Part shown: one piece after another, positions 28,876 through 38,762 of the stretch
Position numbering within the stretch: position 1 is the first letter of the stretch
Layout of the letters: the number at the start of each line of letters is the position of its first letter
Assembly (NCBI GenBank): GCA_017303905.1
Contig: JAFLBH010000001.1
Coordinates: 1,774,154-1,838,153, forward strand
Direction: 5' to 3'
Length of the DNA: 64,000 nt
From: Bacteroidota bacterium
GTDB lineage: Bacteria > Bacteroidota > Bacteroidia > B-17B0 > Aurantibacillaceae
Program-made: the position numbers and the translations under genes
The notes under the pieces: model-generated
What the model was told of the DNA's origin: nothing
What the model saw: only the letters and a program-made list of their open reading frames with translations
Databases searched by the model: none

Positions 28876-29778
28876 CTACTTCGTCAGCTGCTTAAACACA
28901 TCTTCCAGCTTTTGTTCTTCCTTATTAAGTGTAAGTACAGATAATTTATTCTGAACCGCGAAGTCGAAAATTTCTTTACGGATGTCTCTATCTTCAGTTG
29001 AACTTATCTTCCAGGTGTTCTCCGAAATTTGTTCAACTTCTCTAACACCACTAATTGTCTTTAAACTATTTTTTGAAACACTTGCGTCAAACTCTACTGT
29101 ATAAACTTGTTTGCTTGTGTTCTTCTGTAAATTTTGTGTGCTTTCGTTAGCAACAATTTCTCCTTTGTTAATGATGATGACTTTATCACAAACAGCTTCT
29201 ACTTCCTGCATAATATGTGTGCTCAACATAACGGTCTTTTCCTTGCCCAAAGTTTTAATCAACCCTCTGATTTCTTCCAATTGATTCGGGTCTAATCCTG
29301 TAGTAGGCTCATCCATAATCAACACTTTTGGGTCGTGAATAATCGCTTGCGCTAAACCAACACGCTGACGGTAACCTTTTGACAAAGCACCGATTTTTTT
29401 CTTTTGTTCCACCTGTAAGCCGGTGAGTTCAATCATTTCGGCCACGCGTTTTTTGATATTATCCACTTTGTAAAGTCCGCCTACAAATTCCAAAAATTCC
29501 TTTACATACATATCGAGGTAAAGTGGGTTATGCTCCGGTAAATAGCCAATTTGCTTTTTTACTTCCAAGCTTTGCTCCAGGATATCAAAACCACAAACTT
29601 TAACTGCACCGTGTGTGGGCGGAATATAACAGGTAATAATTTTCATCATGGTACTCTTTCCGGCGCCATTCGGACCAAGAAATCCAACAATTTCACCGGT
29701 ATTCACGGTAAATGATACGTTATTGAGAGCCTTTTGCTCGCCGTATAACTTGGTGATATTATTAACAACTATTGACAT
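28876..29778 (-). CDS. gldA: gliding-motility ABC transporter ATPase GldA
   Basis: 300 residues: Walker A GPNGAGKST, Q-loop, a signature near LSKGYRQRVGLAQA, Walker B LIMDEPTTGLDP and H-loop STHIMQEV, plus the C-terminal regulatory region that marks the GldA-type subset. In flavobacterial gliding the GldA-GldFG transporter is needed for motility; its partner genes are not in the window. The product is cytoplasmic and membrane-associated. Confidence 0.82.
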   Translation of the reverse strand: MSIVVNNITKLYGEQKALNNVSFTVNTGEIVGFLGPNGAGKSTMMKIITCYIPPTHGAVKVCGFDILEQSLEVKKQIGYLPEHNPLYLDMYVKEFLEFVGGLYKVDNIKKRVAEMIELTGLQVEQKKKIGALSKGYRQRVGLAQAIIHDPKVLIMDEPTTGLDPNQLEEIRGLIKTLGKEKTVMLSTHIMQEVEAVCDKVIIINKGEIVANESTQNLQKNTSKQVYTVEFDASVSKNSLKTISGVREVEQISENTWKISSTEDRDIRKEIFDFAVQNKLSVLTLNKEEQKLEDVFKQLTK

Positions 29779-29835
29779 AAATTATTGCTTGTACAAATCT
29801 AATAAAATTAAACCGTTTTGTAGATTTGTGTTGAA

Positions 29836-30771
29836 ATGATTGGAATACTTACTAAATCCACCGGCAGTCGTTATCTCGTTAGACTTCCCAATGGCGAAAT
29901 AATTGATTGTGTACTCAAGGGAAAAATACGTCTCGACGGACGCAAAACAACCAATCCGGTGGCTGTAGGTGATGTAGTGGATGTGGAAAGTGATGAAAAT
30001 GGCGATTATGTGATTGCCAACATTCACCCGCGAAAAAATTACATCATCCGTAAGTCTATTAACCTTTCCAAACAAGCACAGATTTTAGCGAGTAATCTCG
30101 ATCAGGCCATGCTGGTAGTTACCCTCGTAGCACCACGTACCAGTTTAGGATTTATTGACCGATTTTTAATCACCGCTGAAGCTTATTCCATTCCGGCTAT
30201 TTTGGTGTTTAATAAATCAGATGTTTTAGATGAAGAATTACTGGGGCTTCAACAAGAGATAATTTCTATTTACGAAAATGCGGGTTACAAATGTATTGTA
30301 GTTAGTAGTTTGAAAAAACAAAACCTGGACGAAGTAAAAGATTTATTGAAAGATAAAACCACTCTTATTTCGGGACATTCCGGTGTAGGGAAATCCACTT
30401 TAATAAATGCAATTGAGCCCCGGCTCGATTTAAAAACCGGAGATATTTCATCGGTTCATTTAAAAGGAATGCATACCACTACTTTTGCTGAACTTCATCC
30501 CTTAAGTTTTGGAGGATTTATCATTGATACGCCCGGAATAAAAGAATTGGGTTTAGTGGAAATGAAGAAGGAGGAGGTAGGACATTACTTTCCTGAAATC
30601 AGAAAGGTGATGAATAATTGCAAATTCAATAATTGTTTACATGTGAATGAACCTAAATGCGCTGTTAAGGAGGCTGTAGAAAACGGTGAAATTTCCGAGG
30701 AGCGCTATCATAGTTATTTAGGAATTCTGAATGGTGAAGAAATGGATTGGAAAGAATGGGAGTTAAGGTAA
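29836..30771 (+). CDS. rsgA: ribosome small-subunit GTPase RsgA
   Basis: 311 residues, circularly permuted GTPase: OB-fold at 1-75, then G4 NKSD, G1 GHSGVGKST, G3 DTPG, and a C-terminal zinc knuckle (CKFNNCLHVNEPKC, in the form C-x4-C-x-H-x5-C). Releases late 30S assembly factors. The next gene begins inside its 3' end. Confidence 0.9.
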   Translation: MIGILTKSTGSRYLVRLPNGEIIDCVLKGKIRLDGRKTTNPVAVGDVVDVESDENGDYVIANIHPRKNYIIRKSINLSKQAQILASNLDQAMLVVTLVAPRTSLGFIDRFLITAEAYSIPAILVFNKSDVLDEELLGLQQEIISIYENAGYKCIVVSSLKKQNLDEVKDLLKDKTTLISGHSGVGKSTLINAIEPRLDLKTGDISSVHLKGMHTTTFAELHPLSFGGFIIDTPGIKELGLVEMKKEEVGHYFPEIRKVMNNCKFNNCLHVNEPKCAVKEAVENGEISEERYHSYLGILNGEEMDWKEWELR

Positions 30772-31511
30772 TTATATCAAATAAGAGTTTCCCGTTACAA
30801 TCGTCAGGCCGAAATATTGGACGCGCGTTGTTTTTGTTTTTTGTATGTTTCAGCAACTCGCTCTTCCCTCAAAAGTATAACGACTTTGCTGTTTCACTAC
30901 ACGAAGAGGCCATCAATAAGGTATTTGCTGCAGTTGGAGAAATAAAAGGTAGCAGTGATTATGAAGTCATGCTTATAAAAGGGAAATACTATTGGAAAAT
31001 CATCAATCCTAAAATAAATCTCAAACCGGATAGCAGCGATTTTACCTGCGATGCAAAAGTAGAAGTGGGTCCGTTTAACTACAGTACTCAAGTAATTGGT
31101 AATGTAAAAGTGAGTTATGATGCAAAGAAGAATGAAATCATCATTAAAATTTCACGCGCTATTTTCGAGTTGTATACGGTTATTTTTGATAAGAAGATTC
31201 ACATTAAAGATATTCACCTCGAAGATCATTTTAAAGAGCCTTTTGTTTTCGAAGGACCAAAAACACTGGCTACCGATATGGAATTTACCATGCCGGATAG
31301 CACCAAAAAGAAAATTTATGTTCAGCCCACCGACTGCGAAATGCGTGTGAAATTGAAAGAAATTTGTACCGAATGTGAAATTGTTGCCTCCGATAAACCT
31401 TTTAAGACGGTCGTGAAACCCGTAGCTCCCATTAAAGCAGCCGATAAACCTAAGACTGTAACTACACCAACGAATAGCATTCCCCGCGACACTGCCACTC
31501 CAAAAAAATAG
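30756..31511 (+). CDS. hypothetical exported protein
   Basis: About 251 residues from the ATG at 30756 (an in-frame TTG at 30747 is possible). Signal-like segment at about 25-42 (ALFLFFVCFSNSLFPQ), then a beta-rich middle with KAEVG-like strands and a Pro/Lys/Thr-rich C-terminus (KPVAPIKAADKP). The gene overlaps rsgA by 16 nt. Not recognised. Confidence 0.6.
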   Translation: MGVKVIISNKSFPLQSSGRNIGRALFLFFVCFSNSLFPQKYNDFAVSLHEEAINKVFAAVGEIKGSSDYEVMLIKGKYYWKIINPKINLKPDSSDFTCDAKVEVGPFNYSTQVIGNVKVSYDAKKNEIIIKISRAIFELYTVIFDKKIHIKDIHLEDHFKEPFVFEGPKTLATDMEFTMPDSTKKKIYVQPTDCEMRVKLKEICTECEIVASDKPFKTVVKPVAPIKAADKPKTVTTPTNSIPRDTATPKK

Positions 31512-31524
31512 TTAACTTTACGCT

Positions 31525-33414
31525 ATGTCAAGGTTACTGAGCCTCTTCTGGAAATACAACTTGCCAAGATGGTCAATTCTTATCATCGATTTGGTGATTT
31601 GTGCCTTTTCATTAACCCTTGCTTTTTTCCTTCGATTTAATTTTGAAAACATTCCGGATGCGGATTTAAAAAATTTACCGCTTGATTATGCCGCTTTACT
31701 TTTAATCCGTGGCGTTTCATTTTTTATTTCAAAAACTTACAAAGGTGTAGTTCGTTATACCAGCACGCGCGATGCCATGCGAATTCTGGCTGTGGTTATT
31801 TTAGGAAGCGTTTCTTTAATTGTCGTTAACGCAATTACTTATTTTACCATCGGCTATTTTATTTTTCCAACAGCCATTATCATCATAGATGCTTTAGTTA
31901 CTATGTTCCTGATGATTTGCTCCCGTCTCGCCGTAAAAGCCATTTATTTTGAGAGTAAAAATCCGGAAGGTGGAAAAGTTAACGTTTTGATTTACGGCGC
32001 AGGAGAAAGCGGCATCATAACCAAGCGTACACTCGACAGAGATGCTGCCATTAAATACAAAGTGGTGGGATTTATTGATGATGATAACAAAAAGAAAGGT
32101 CGTAGTTTGGAAGGCGCATTCATTTACACGCCCGACAAAATGGAAAGTCTGGTGAAGGAAAATGAGGTTGAGCTAATCATCATCAGTATTCAAAACTTGC
32201 CGCCACAAAAATTAAATGACATCACCGACTGGTGTTTAAATCATAATGTACGTTTATTGAATGTGCCACCGGCTAAAAAATGGATCAATGGCGAGTTAAG
32301 TTTCAATCAGCTTCGTGCTATTAATATTGAAGATTTACTCGAGCGTGATCCGATTAAGTTGGATAACGATTTAATTTCTTCGCAAATAAAAGATAAAATA
32401 GTTTTAATAACAGGAGCTGCGGGTTCTATTGGAAGTGAATTATCACGCCAATGTATGAAGTATGCTCCAAAGAAAATTATTTTACTCGATCAGGCAGAGA
32501 GTCCATTGCATGATGTGGAACTTGAATTCAGTGACAAATTTTCAAAAGATAAATTTGAAACAGTGATTGGTGACGTGCGTAACGAAGATCGTATGCACAA
32601 TGTGTTTCGCACTTTTAAGCCGGAAATTGTTTTCCATGCTGCAGCTTATAAGCATGTTCCCATGATGGAGAATAATCCTTCTGAATCTATTCTTACTAAT
32701 ATTCTCGGTACAAAAATCACAGCCGACTTAAGTGTAGAGTATAAAGTCAACAAATTTGTTTTTGTGAGTACAGATAAAGCTGTGAATCCAACCAATGTGA
32801 TGGGTGCTTCCAAACGCATTGCTGAGATTTACATTCAGAGTTTAGGTAAGCAATCGTCCACCAAATTTGTGACCACACGTTTTGGTAATGTGTTAGGATC
32901 TAACGGTTCGGTAATTCCTCGCTTTAAAAAGCAAATAGAGCAGGGCGGACCAATCACCATCACACATCCTGAAATCACCCGTTACTTCATGACTATCCCT
33001 GAAGCTTGTCAGTTAGTATTGGAGGCAGGTAGTATGGGCAAGGGTGGCGAAATTTTTGTATTTGATATGGGGAAGTCGGTAAAAATTATTGACCTCGCCC
33101 GTAAAATGATTAAGCTGTCAGGATTGGAAGAAGGTCGTGATATAAAAATTGTATACACGGGTTTACGTCCGGGTGAAAAATTATACGAAGAACTTTTGGC
33201 AGACAGTGAAAATACCTTGCCAACGCATCACACACAAATTTTAATTGGTAAAGTACGCGAATACGATTACGCGGATGTAGCCAAAGTAATCAATGAATTA
33301 ATTAAATTGTTTGATACACAAAACAATTTAAAAATTGTACAATGCATGAAGGAATTAGTACCTGAGTTTAAGAGTAACAACTCGGTGTACGAACAACTGG
33401 ATGCGACAAAATAA
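31525..33414 (+). CDS. CapD/PglF-like nucleotide-sugar epimerase/dehydratase
   Basis: 629 residues: four N-terminal membrane helices and a CoA-binding-like domain (GAGESGIITKRTL), then an extended SDR domain with ITGAAGSIGSELSRQ (TGxxGxxG), YKHVPMMENNP, STDKAVNPTNVMGASKR (the S-M-K-type catalytic region) and FGNVLGSNGS. UDP-GlcNAc 4,6-dehydratase activity as in PglF/WbpM is likely. It should work at the membrane in glycan or capsule synthesis. Followed after 5 nt by the helicase gene. Confidence 0.85.
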   Translation: MSRLLSLFWKYNLPRWSILIIDLVICAFSLTLAFFLRFNFENIPDADLKNLPLDYAALLLIRGVSFFISKTYKGVVRYTSTRDAMRILAVVILGSVSLIVVNAITYFTIGYFIFPTAIIIIDALVTMFLMICSRLAVKAIYFESKNPEGGKVNVLIYGAGESGIITKRTLDRDAAIKYKVVGFIDDDNKKKGRSLEGAFIYTPDKMESLVKENEVELIIISIQNLPPQKLNDITDWCLNHNVRLLNVPPAKKWINGELSFNQLRAINIEDLLERDPIKLDNDLISSQIKDKIVLITGAAGSIGSELSRQCMKYAPKKIILLDQAESPLHDVELEFSDKFSKDKFETVIGDVRNEDRMHNVFRTFKPEIVFHAAAYKHVPMMENNPSESILTNILGTKITADLSVEYKVNKFVFVSTDKAVNPTNVMGASKRIAEIYIQSLGKQSSTKFVTTRFGNVLGSNGSVIPRFKKQIEQGGPITITHPEITRYFMTIPEACQLVLEAGSMGKGGEIFVFDMGKSVKIIDLARKMIKLSGLEEGRDIKIVYTGLRPGEKLYEELLADSENTLPTHHTQILIGKVREYDYADVAKVINELIKLFDTQNNLKIVQCMKELVPEFKSNNSVYEQLDATK

Positions 33415-33419
33415 AAATC

Positions 33420-34670
33420 ATGAAGTTTGCATCTTATCATATCTCGCCTCACATTAAGCAAAGTTTGGATGAATTGGGTTTTAAACGCCCAACAGATATT
33501 CAGTTTAAAGCCATTCCCAGTATTTTAAAGGGTGAAGATGTTTTAGCGATAGCGCAAACAGGAACCGGTAAAACAGCAGCATTTGCAATTCCTGTGATTG
33601 ATATTTTATTGCGCCGTAAGCAACGTGAGCCGCAAGGATTGAAGTGTATAGTGATGGTGCCAACACATGAGTTAGCAATACAGATCTCTGGTGTTTTTGA
33701 TAGTATTGCCAAACATACAGATATTAGAACAGTTGGAATTTTTGGTGGCGTGGCGCAAGATCCTCAAATCATGGCATTGAAAGACGGAGCCGATGTGGTG
33801 GTTGCAACACCCGGACGATTATTTGATTTAGCCAGTCAGGGACATATTAATTTGCGTGAGGTGGAAATTTTGATTTTGGATGAGGCCGATCATATGCTTG
33901 ACTTAGGCTTTTATAACGACATCCGCGATTTAATTAAGCGACTTCCTCGTGAGCGACAAACCTTGTTCTTTTCGGCAACCATCAGTGAAAAAATTAAAGA
34001 TTTAGCATACAGTATTGTTAGAAACGCTATTCGTATTCAGATTTCACCAAAAGACCCTGTATCAAAAAACATTGACCATTCGGTGATGTTTGTGAGTATG
34101 GATGATAAACGCTTTTTTCTTGAAAGATTAATCAATGAAAATCCCGATACACGTATTTTAGTATTTGTAAGAACCAAAGTACGCGCCGAACGTGTAGCTG
34201 CTGCTATGGAGCGCGTGAAAATTAAAACTATTACGATGCATGGGGGCAAGGAGCAGGCCGACAGGTTAAACGTGATGAAAGCCTTTAAAGAAGGGGAAGT
34301 AAATGTTTTAATCGCAACGGATGTTTCTGCGCGCGGTGTGCATATCGATAATGTAGATTTTGTAGTGAATTATGATTTGCCCGATAAAGAAGAAAATTAC
34401 GTGCATAGAGTAGGGCGTACGGGGCGTGGTAACAAACGCGGGAATGCTGTTTCGTTTTGCAGCGAAGAAGAAAAACCAATGCTTAAGTTGATTGAAAAGT
34501 ATTTACATAATCCGATTAAGGTGTTGGAAGTAGCTAAGGACGATTATAAAGAAACTTTATTATTTACTGAGGATACCAATGATAATTGGAAACTCCTGAT
34601 GCGTGAAGCGGAGAAGGAAATGAATAACCCGAAATTCAAAAAGCCCGGTAAAAAAAACAAAAGAAAATAA
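33420..34670 (+). CDS. DEAD-box RNA helicase (RhlE-like)
   Basis: 416 residues with the full set: Q motif FKRPTDIQ, AQTGTGKT, PTHELA, TPGR, DEAD, SAT, ATDVSARGVH and HRVGRTGR. The C-terminus is short and basic (KPGKKNKRK), without the long extension of RhlE proper. Likely rRNA assembly or mRNA unwinding. Confidence 0.88.
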   Translation: MKFASYHISPHIKQSLDELGFKRPTDIQFKAIPSILKGEDVLAIAQTGTGKTAAFAIPVIDILLRRKQREPQGLKCIVMVPTHELAIQISGVFDSIAKHTDIRTVGIFGGVAQDPQIMALKDGADVVVATPGRLFDLASQGHINLREVEILILDEADHMLDLGFYNDIRDLIKRLPRERQTLFFSATISEKIKDLAYSIVRNAIRIQISPKDPVSKNIDHSVMFVSMDDKRFFLERLINENPDTRILVFVRTKVRAERVAAAMERVKIKTITMHGGKEQADRLNVMKAFKEGEVNVLIATDVSARGVHIDNVDFVVNYDLPDKEENYVHRVGRTGRGNKRGNAVSFCSEEEKPMLKLIEKYLHNPIKVLEVAKDDYKETLLFTEDTNDNWKLLMREAEKEMNNPKFKKPGKKNKRK

Positions 34671-34712
34671 TTTCTTAATACTTATTTAATCCTAAACGAA
34701 TAAAATTGCAGG

Positions 34713-36335
34713 ATGAAATCAAAACTAGTTTTACTTTTTTTAAGCCTTAGTTTAATTGGCTTTTCGCAAAACAATTCGAAACCGAAATTGGTAGTTGGTA
34801 TTGTAGTCGACCAGATGCGTACAGATTATATTTATCGTTATTGGAGCCGTTTTGGTGAAGGTGGATTTAAACGTCTGGTGAATGATGGATTTTTCTGTAA
34901 AAACACTCACTACAATTATGTGCCAACCTATACAGGACCCGGTCATTCCAGTATTTATACCGGTGCCGCGCCAAATGTACATGGTATCATCGCTAATGAT
35001 TGGTTTGTGAAAGAAACAGGCGGAGAAACCTACTGTGTTTCTGATGATAAAGTAAAACCAATCGGGACTACAAGCAAAAACGGCAAGATGTCGCCGCACA
35101 AACAGTTGACTACAACATTGGGTGATGAATTAAAATTATTTACCAATGGAAAATCGAAAGTATACGGCGTTGCATTAAAAGATAGAAGCTCTGTACTTCC
35201 CGTAGGACATGCAGGTAATGCGGCTTTTTGGTTTGATGAAGAAACCGGAAATTTTGTTAGCTCCGATTGGTATGTGAAGGAACTTCCTATGTGGTTGAAT
35301 AATTTCAACGCAAAAAAATTACCAAAATCATATTTAGAAAAGGGATGGAATACTTTATACGGTATTGAAACATATACAAGTTCAATTGCCGATGATAATA
35401 AATACGAGAAGGCCCCAAACAAAAAAGAAAGACCGGTATTTCCCTATGATTACAAAAGTCAGATTGAGAAAAATTCTTGGGGAATTTTAAAAGCAACACC
35501 TTGGGGAAATACCATTACAAAGGATATTGCAATTGAATGCTTGAAGAATGAATCGATGGGCAAGGATGAAGTCAGTGATATGTTATGCATCAGTTTCTCC
35601 AGTACGGATTACGTAGGTCACTCATATGGATTAAGAGCTGTTGAAACGGAAGATGTGTATTTACGCTTGGATAAAGATTTGGAAGAATTATTAAATACAC
35701 TCGATGCTGAAGTGGGACAAGAGAATTACGTTGTGTTTTTAACTGCTGACCACGGTGCGGCTGATGTAGCAGCTTATTTGAAAGATTTAAAGATTCCTGC
35801 GGGATACCTGAAAGAAAAAAACATTGAAAAGGAATTAAAAATTTTTTGTAAGAAAATCTATAGCGATTCTTTAATAGTGAACATGAGCAATCAACAAGTG
35901 TTCTTATCATCCATTAAATTAACTGAGTTGAAGTTGAATAGTGATGAAGTTGAAAAGGCATTAGCGAGCAAATTAATTCAAATGGAAGGTATTTCTGAAG
36001 CGTATCCTTCTTCTGTTTTGAAATTTGAAGGTTACAAGGGGGATAGTTTTAAAAGCTTAATTGCGAATGGGTATAATCACAAGCGCAGTGGTAATGTGGC
36101 ATTCTCTTATATGCCTGGTTGGTTAGATATACCCGAAACCGGCACAACGCATGGTTCTGAATTTACTTATGATACGCATGTTCCATTAATATTTTATGGA
36201 GCAGGAATTAAAAAGGGAGAAAGTGTAAGAAATTATTACATCACGGAAGTTGCTCCAACAATAAGCATTTTACTAAATAATCCTTTTCCAAATGGTTGCA
36301 CCAGTAAGCCAATTGAAGAGGTGTTTAATAAGTAA
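34713..36335 (+). CDS. pafA: PafA-type alkaline phosphatase
   Basis: 540 residues with a signal peptide (about 1-18). Alkaline-phosphatase superfamily metal sites: VVDQMR (Asp), YVPTYTGPGHSSIYTG with the Thr nucleophile in TGPGHS, then SSTDYVGHSYG, TADHGAAD and GTTHGSE. Length and motifs match periplasmic PafA, a phosphate-monoester hydrolase of Flavobacteriia that is active regardless of phosphate supply. Confidence 0.88.
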   Translation: MKSKLVLLFLSLSLIGFSQNNSKPKLVVGIVVDQMRTDYIYRYWSRFGEGGFKRLVNDGFFCKNTHYNYVPTYTGPGHSSIYTGAAPNVHGIIANDWFVKETGGETYCVSDDKVKPIGTTSKNGKMSPHKQLTTTLGDELKLFTNGKSKVYGVALKDRSSVLPVGHAGNAAFWFDEETGNFVSSDWYVKELPMWLNNFNAKKLPKSYLEKGWNTLYGIETYTSSIADDNKYEKAPNKKERPVFPYDYKSQIEKNSWGILKATPWGNTITKDIAIECLKNESMGKDEVSDMLCISFSSTDYVGHSYGLRAVETEDVYLRLDKDLEELLNTLDAEVGQENYVVFLTADHGAADVAAYLKDLKIPAGYLKEKNIEKELKIFCKKIYSDSLIVNMSNQQVFLSSIKLTELKLNSDEVEKALASKLIQMEGISEAYPSSVLKFEGYKGDSFKSLIANGYNHKRSGNVAFSYMPGWLDIPETGTTHGSEFTYDTHVPLIFYGAGIKKGESVRNYYITEVAPTISILLNNPFPNGCTSKPIEEVFNK

Positions 36336-36361
36336 TTGTGTTGTTTGATCTTTTATTTCTC

Positions 36362-36544
36362 CTAATTCACTTGAATTGCCTTTACATTTCCGGAATCATC
36401 AACACGTAGTTCATATGATTTCCCGTTTTGATCCAATAAAATCAACTCTTTTGTTTCAACGCGTTTTAATCTTTCAGTAACAGAAGGTTCGTTTTCGCAG
36501 CAAATTAAACTCATTAGTAGTAATAAAATTGAAATTTGTTTCAT
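36362..36544 (-). CDS. small lipoprotein
   Basis: 60 residues with a lipobox-like LMSLICCENE and an otherwise charged body ending GNVKAIQVN. Not recognised. It lies between pafA and the array edge. Confidence 0.5.
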   Translation of the reverse strand: MKQISILLLLMSLICCENEPSVTERLKRVETKELILLDQNGKSYELRVDDSGNVKAIQVN

Positions 36545-36591
36545 GGCGCGTTTAGTGATTAAAATTATATGTTGAAGAAAGAAATAAAAAC

Positions 36592-37068
36592 CTAATCATC
36601 CCAACTATGATAATTACTTCCATTGGAAGATTTCATGTCTTTAGTGGCAACAGGAAGCTTACCATAGGTGCCGATGCAATTAAAATGTGTTTTATCAATA
36701 CGACGGTAACGATAATCAAAACCAAGAAAGTAATTCATCCAGAACGTCGCTTGATAACCTGCGTGTAATTTACGCTCTTCTTTATTGTATTCAATAACAG
36801 GGCCGGCAGAGACACCGGTAAAGCCAATGCCTGTTTGTGCTTCGCAGTAAAGACGGGTGCGTTTTTTGCTAAACTCAATACCACCGTCAAAACTGTAGGG
36901 TACATTTTTAAAATTCCAGTAAGCAATTTCAAAAGCAAAAGAAAAATGCCTTTTTTCACCACCAAAACTATAATGCAACATGGGGCCTGCTGTCCAAACA
37001 ACTTGTCCGAAAGCTTTATTATAAAAGCTAAGGATGAAAAGGAGGAGTATCGGAATTGTTTTTTTCAA
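36592..37068 (-). CDS. exported protein next to the array edge, TTG start
   Basis: 158 residues with a normal signal peptide (MKKTIPILLLFILSFYNKAFG in form) and a beta-rich Tyr/Trp-containing body. Not recognised. The codon where ATG is expected is TTG (37066-37068), 7 nt from the first attC-like site; a stop is only three codons upstream. The promoter inside that site (37145-37176) points into this gene, so its expression may be driven by the array edge. Confidence 0.6.
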   Translation of the reverse strand: MKKTIPILLLFILSFYNKAFGQVVWTAGPMLHYSFGGEKRHFSFAFEIAYWNFKNVPYSFDGGIEFSKKRTRLYCEAQTGIGFTGVSAGPVIEYNKEERKLHAGYQATFWMNYFLGFDYRYRRIDKTHFNCIGTYGKLPVATKDMKSSNGSNYHSWDD

Positions 37069-37075
37069 ATAAAAT

Positions 37076-37253
37076 TAACGTTTGGCGGCTACTGGCCGTT
37101 GGGCTTTCGAAGCATCAACTTTCCTTTACCTACCAAAGGTTATTTAAAGATACCCAACTTTATTAGCCGCCGCAAATTAAATTTCGCGAAGCGACCTTGT
37201 TAATAGCGCGCGGCGATGACCCTCTTCCGCCCAATGGCCAGTAGGTGCTGTTA
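37076..37253 (-). repeat. attC-like site 1 (family B), left array edge
   Basis: 178 bp, arms CTACTGGCC / GGCCAGTAG. Its left flank (AATTTTA...) does not pair with the flank of any neighbouring body, so this is the end of the array. It holds the promoter 37145-37176. Confidence 0.65.
37145..37176 (-). promoter_or_regulatory. promoter inside site 1
   Basis: On the minus strand TTTG (37173-37176), 20-nt spacer, TATCTTTA (37145-37152). It would drive the TTG-start gene at 36592-37068. The same pair recurs in at least ten other sites. Confidence 0.55.
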
Positions 37254-37274
37254 TAGGTTGCCAGCCGCACACAG

Positions 37275-37997
37275 TTAATCATGCGAGTCACGTTGCTTTG
37301 ACAGTAGGTTGTCTAAAGCATTTTTTGTTGCCTTAGTGTCGTAACCGATTGTTTTAATAAATTCAAAAACGTCCTTTTGCGGAAACCAATATGTCGCTTT
37401 GCTTAAGAATTCATTTAACGTTTCTAGTTCGTTTTGTTTTAAATGAGCTAATTGCCCTCGAAGTTTTTTTTCAATAGGGTCACGGCTTTTATGGCAAGCT
37501 TTACAAAGACACCTTAGCGAACCCGTAGGATATTCCCATGGCTCGTAGCCGTAAAGATAATAGCAGTGATGAATTTCGAGACCATTACTACTTTCTCCAC
37601 AGTCTTCACATTTGTTTTCTGCTCTTTGTCGAACAAGGTTACGTTTTTTAATCCACCTTTCGTCCTTTAGTTTTTCCGAATAAGTTGATTTGATATTTTG
37701 TCTTTGTGTTTCGTCTATTTTATATAGACCAAAGTACCAATGTTCCCCTTTTTCGTAGTAATAATTAAACGACTCCAATAATTCTTCGAATTCTTCATAT
37801 AGTTCGTTATCACTGTTGTAAGTGATTAAGGAGTAAAGCTGTCCCTCCGTTGTGATTACTAACTCAGCACTTTTACAATACTTCTCATTTCGTGCTTGCC
37901 ATTCTTTTGGGGTATAAATACGTAAGTCTCCGTTTAGGTCATTTTTGTCTAACCACAATTCCAGCATTTTTCTAAGCCTATCAATTTGATTGTCCAT
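37275..37997 (-). CDS. HNH endonuclease-like protein
   Basis: 240 residues; the C-terminal half has CEDCGESSNGLEIHHCYYLY-type spacing (C-x2-C, then HH) and CKACHKSRDP, a zinc-bound HNH (beta-beta-alpha-metal) site. The N-terminal 110 residues are unrecognised. First gene of a two-gene body, followed by a lipoprotein on the same strand in that body. Nucleases of this kind often serve in phage defence or conflict systems; that role is inferred. Confidence 0.7.
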   Translation of the reverse strand: MDNQIDRLRKMLELWLDKNDLNGDLRIYTPKEWQARNEKYCKSAELVITTEGQLYSLITYNSDNELYEEFEELLESFNYYYEKGEHWYFGLYKIDETQRQNIKSTYSEKLKDERWIKKRNLVRQRAENKCEDCGESSNGLEIHHCYYLYGYEPWEYPTGSLRCLCKACHKSRDPIEKKLRGQLAHLKQNELETLNEFLSKATYWFPQKDVFEFIKTIGYDTKATKNALDNLLSKQRDSHD

Positions 37998-38009
37998 ATA
38001 ACTGTACGC

Positions 38010-38609
38010 TTAAGGTTTATAAGGAATTTCTTTGGGTTCATTTTTGTACCTGTCAGCGATAATGTCGAATTGTTTGTCAGTGAGAAGAAGAGCGTGTAGG
38101 TCGTTCCCACCATAAACTAGAAAGAATGACTCTTGGATATTTTGCTTTTTTAGAAGCTCGTTTAGTTTTTTGAAAAAAGTTCTTGAGGCTTTGTCCCAGA
38201 AGTCGTTTTTTTCAAGTTCTTCTTTTGTGTAGAGTTGTATTTTTTCGCCGTTAAGAAAGATTTCATTTGAGGTTTCATAATTGTCGGTTGTTTTGACGTC
38301 CAATGTAAAGTTGCGTTTACTCAAAATTAAATTTAACTGAGGCAAGAAAAAGTCAAATTGAAATTCCGCTAATTCTTCAGCGTCTATGTGAAGATTTTTA
38401 TGGTTCCTCTCGTCGTAAATGTAAAACGACTTTTTTACTTGCTCTGTCAACGAGTCGATTTTAAGGCTGTCCGCATAAAGTAGAAAGTCGGCCGAGATTA
38501 ACTTATTTCCCGCTGTAGAGTCGAGGGACTGTTGATCGTCAGCAGTTGTCTTGTCGCTAGAACACCCAAAACAAAATAAAAGAATTATTGTCGATATTAA
38601 ATGTTTCAT
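38010..38609 (-). CDS. lipoprotein
   Basis: 199 residues with a clear signal and lipobox (LLFCFGCSSD), then a charged helical body. Not recognised. It is the upstream gene of the pair with the HNH protein, 12 nt apart, and starts 41 nt from site 2. Confidence 0.65.
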   Translation of the reverse strand: MKHLISTIILLFCFGCSSDKTTADDQQSLDSTAGNKLISADFLLYADSLKIDSLTEQVKKSFYIYDERNHKNLHIDAEELAEFQFDFFLPQLNLILSKRNFTLDVKTTDNYETSNEIFLNGEKIQLYTKEELEKNDFWDKASRTFFKKLNELLKKQNIQESFFLVYGGNDLHALLLTDKQFDIIADRYKNEPKEIPYKP

Positions 38610-38649
38610 GTCTGTCTGTCGACCGGGATGTCGTCCGGCTGGTTACCTA

Positions 38650-38738
38650 TAACGTTTTGCGGCTACTTGCAGTTTTTTGCTATGTCAAGTTACGCATTTG
38701 AGCGTTAACCCGCAAAAAATTGCAAGTAGGTGCTGTTA
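38650..38738 (-). repeat. attC-like site 2 (family C)
   Basis: 89 bp, arms CTACTTGC / GCAAGTAG. Compact family with no TATCTTTA box, so the lipoprotein/HNH pair to its left has no obvious promoter in the site. Confidence 0.65.
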
Positions 38739-38762
38739 GGGGTCTGGTGGCGGCACACAGTT

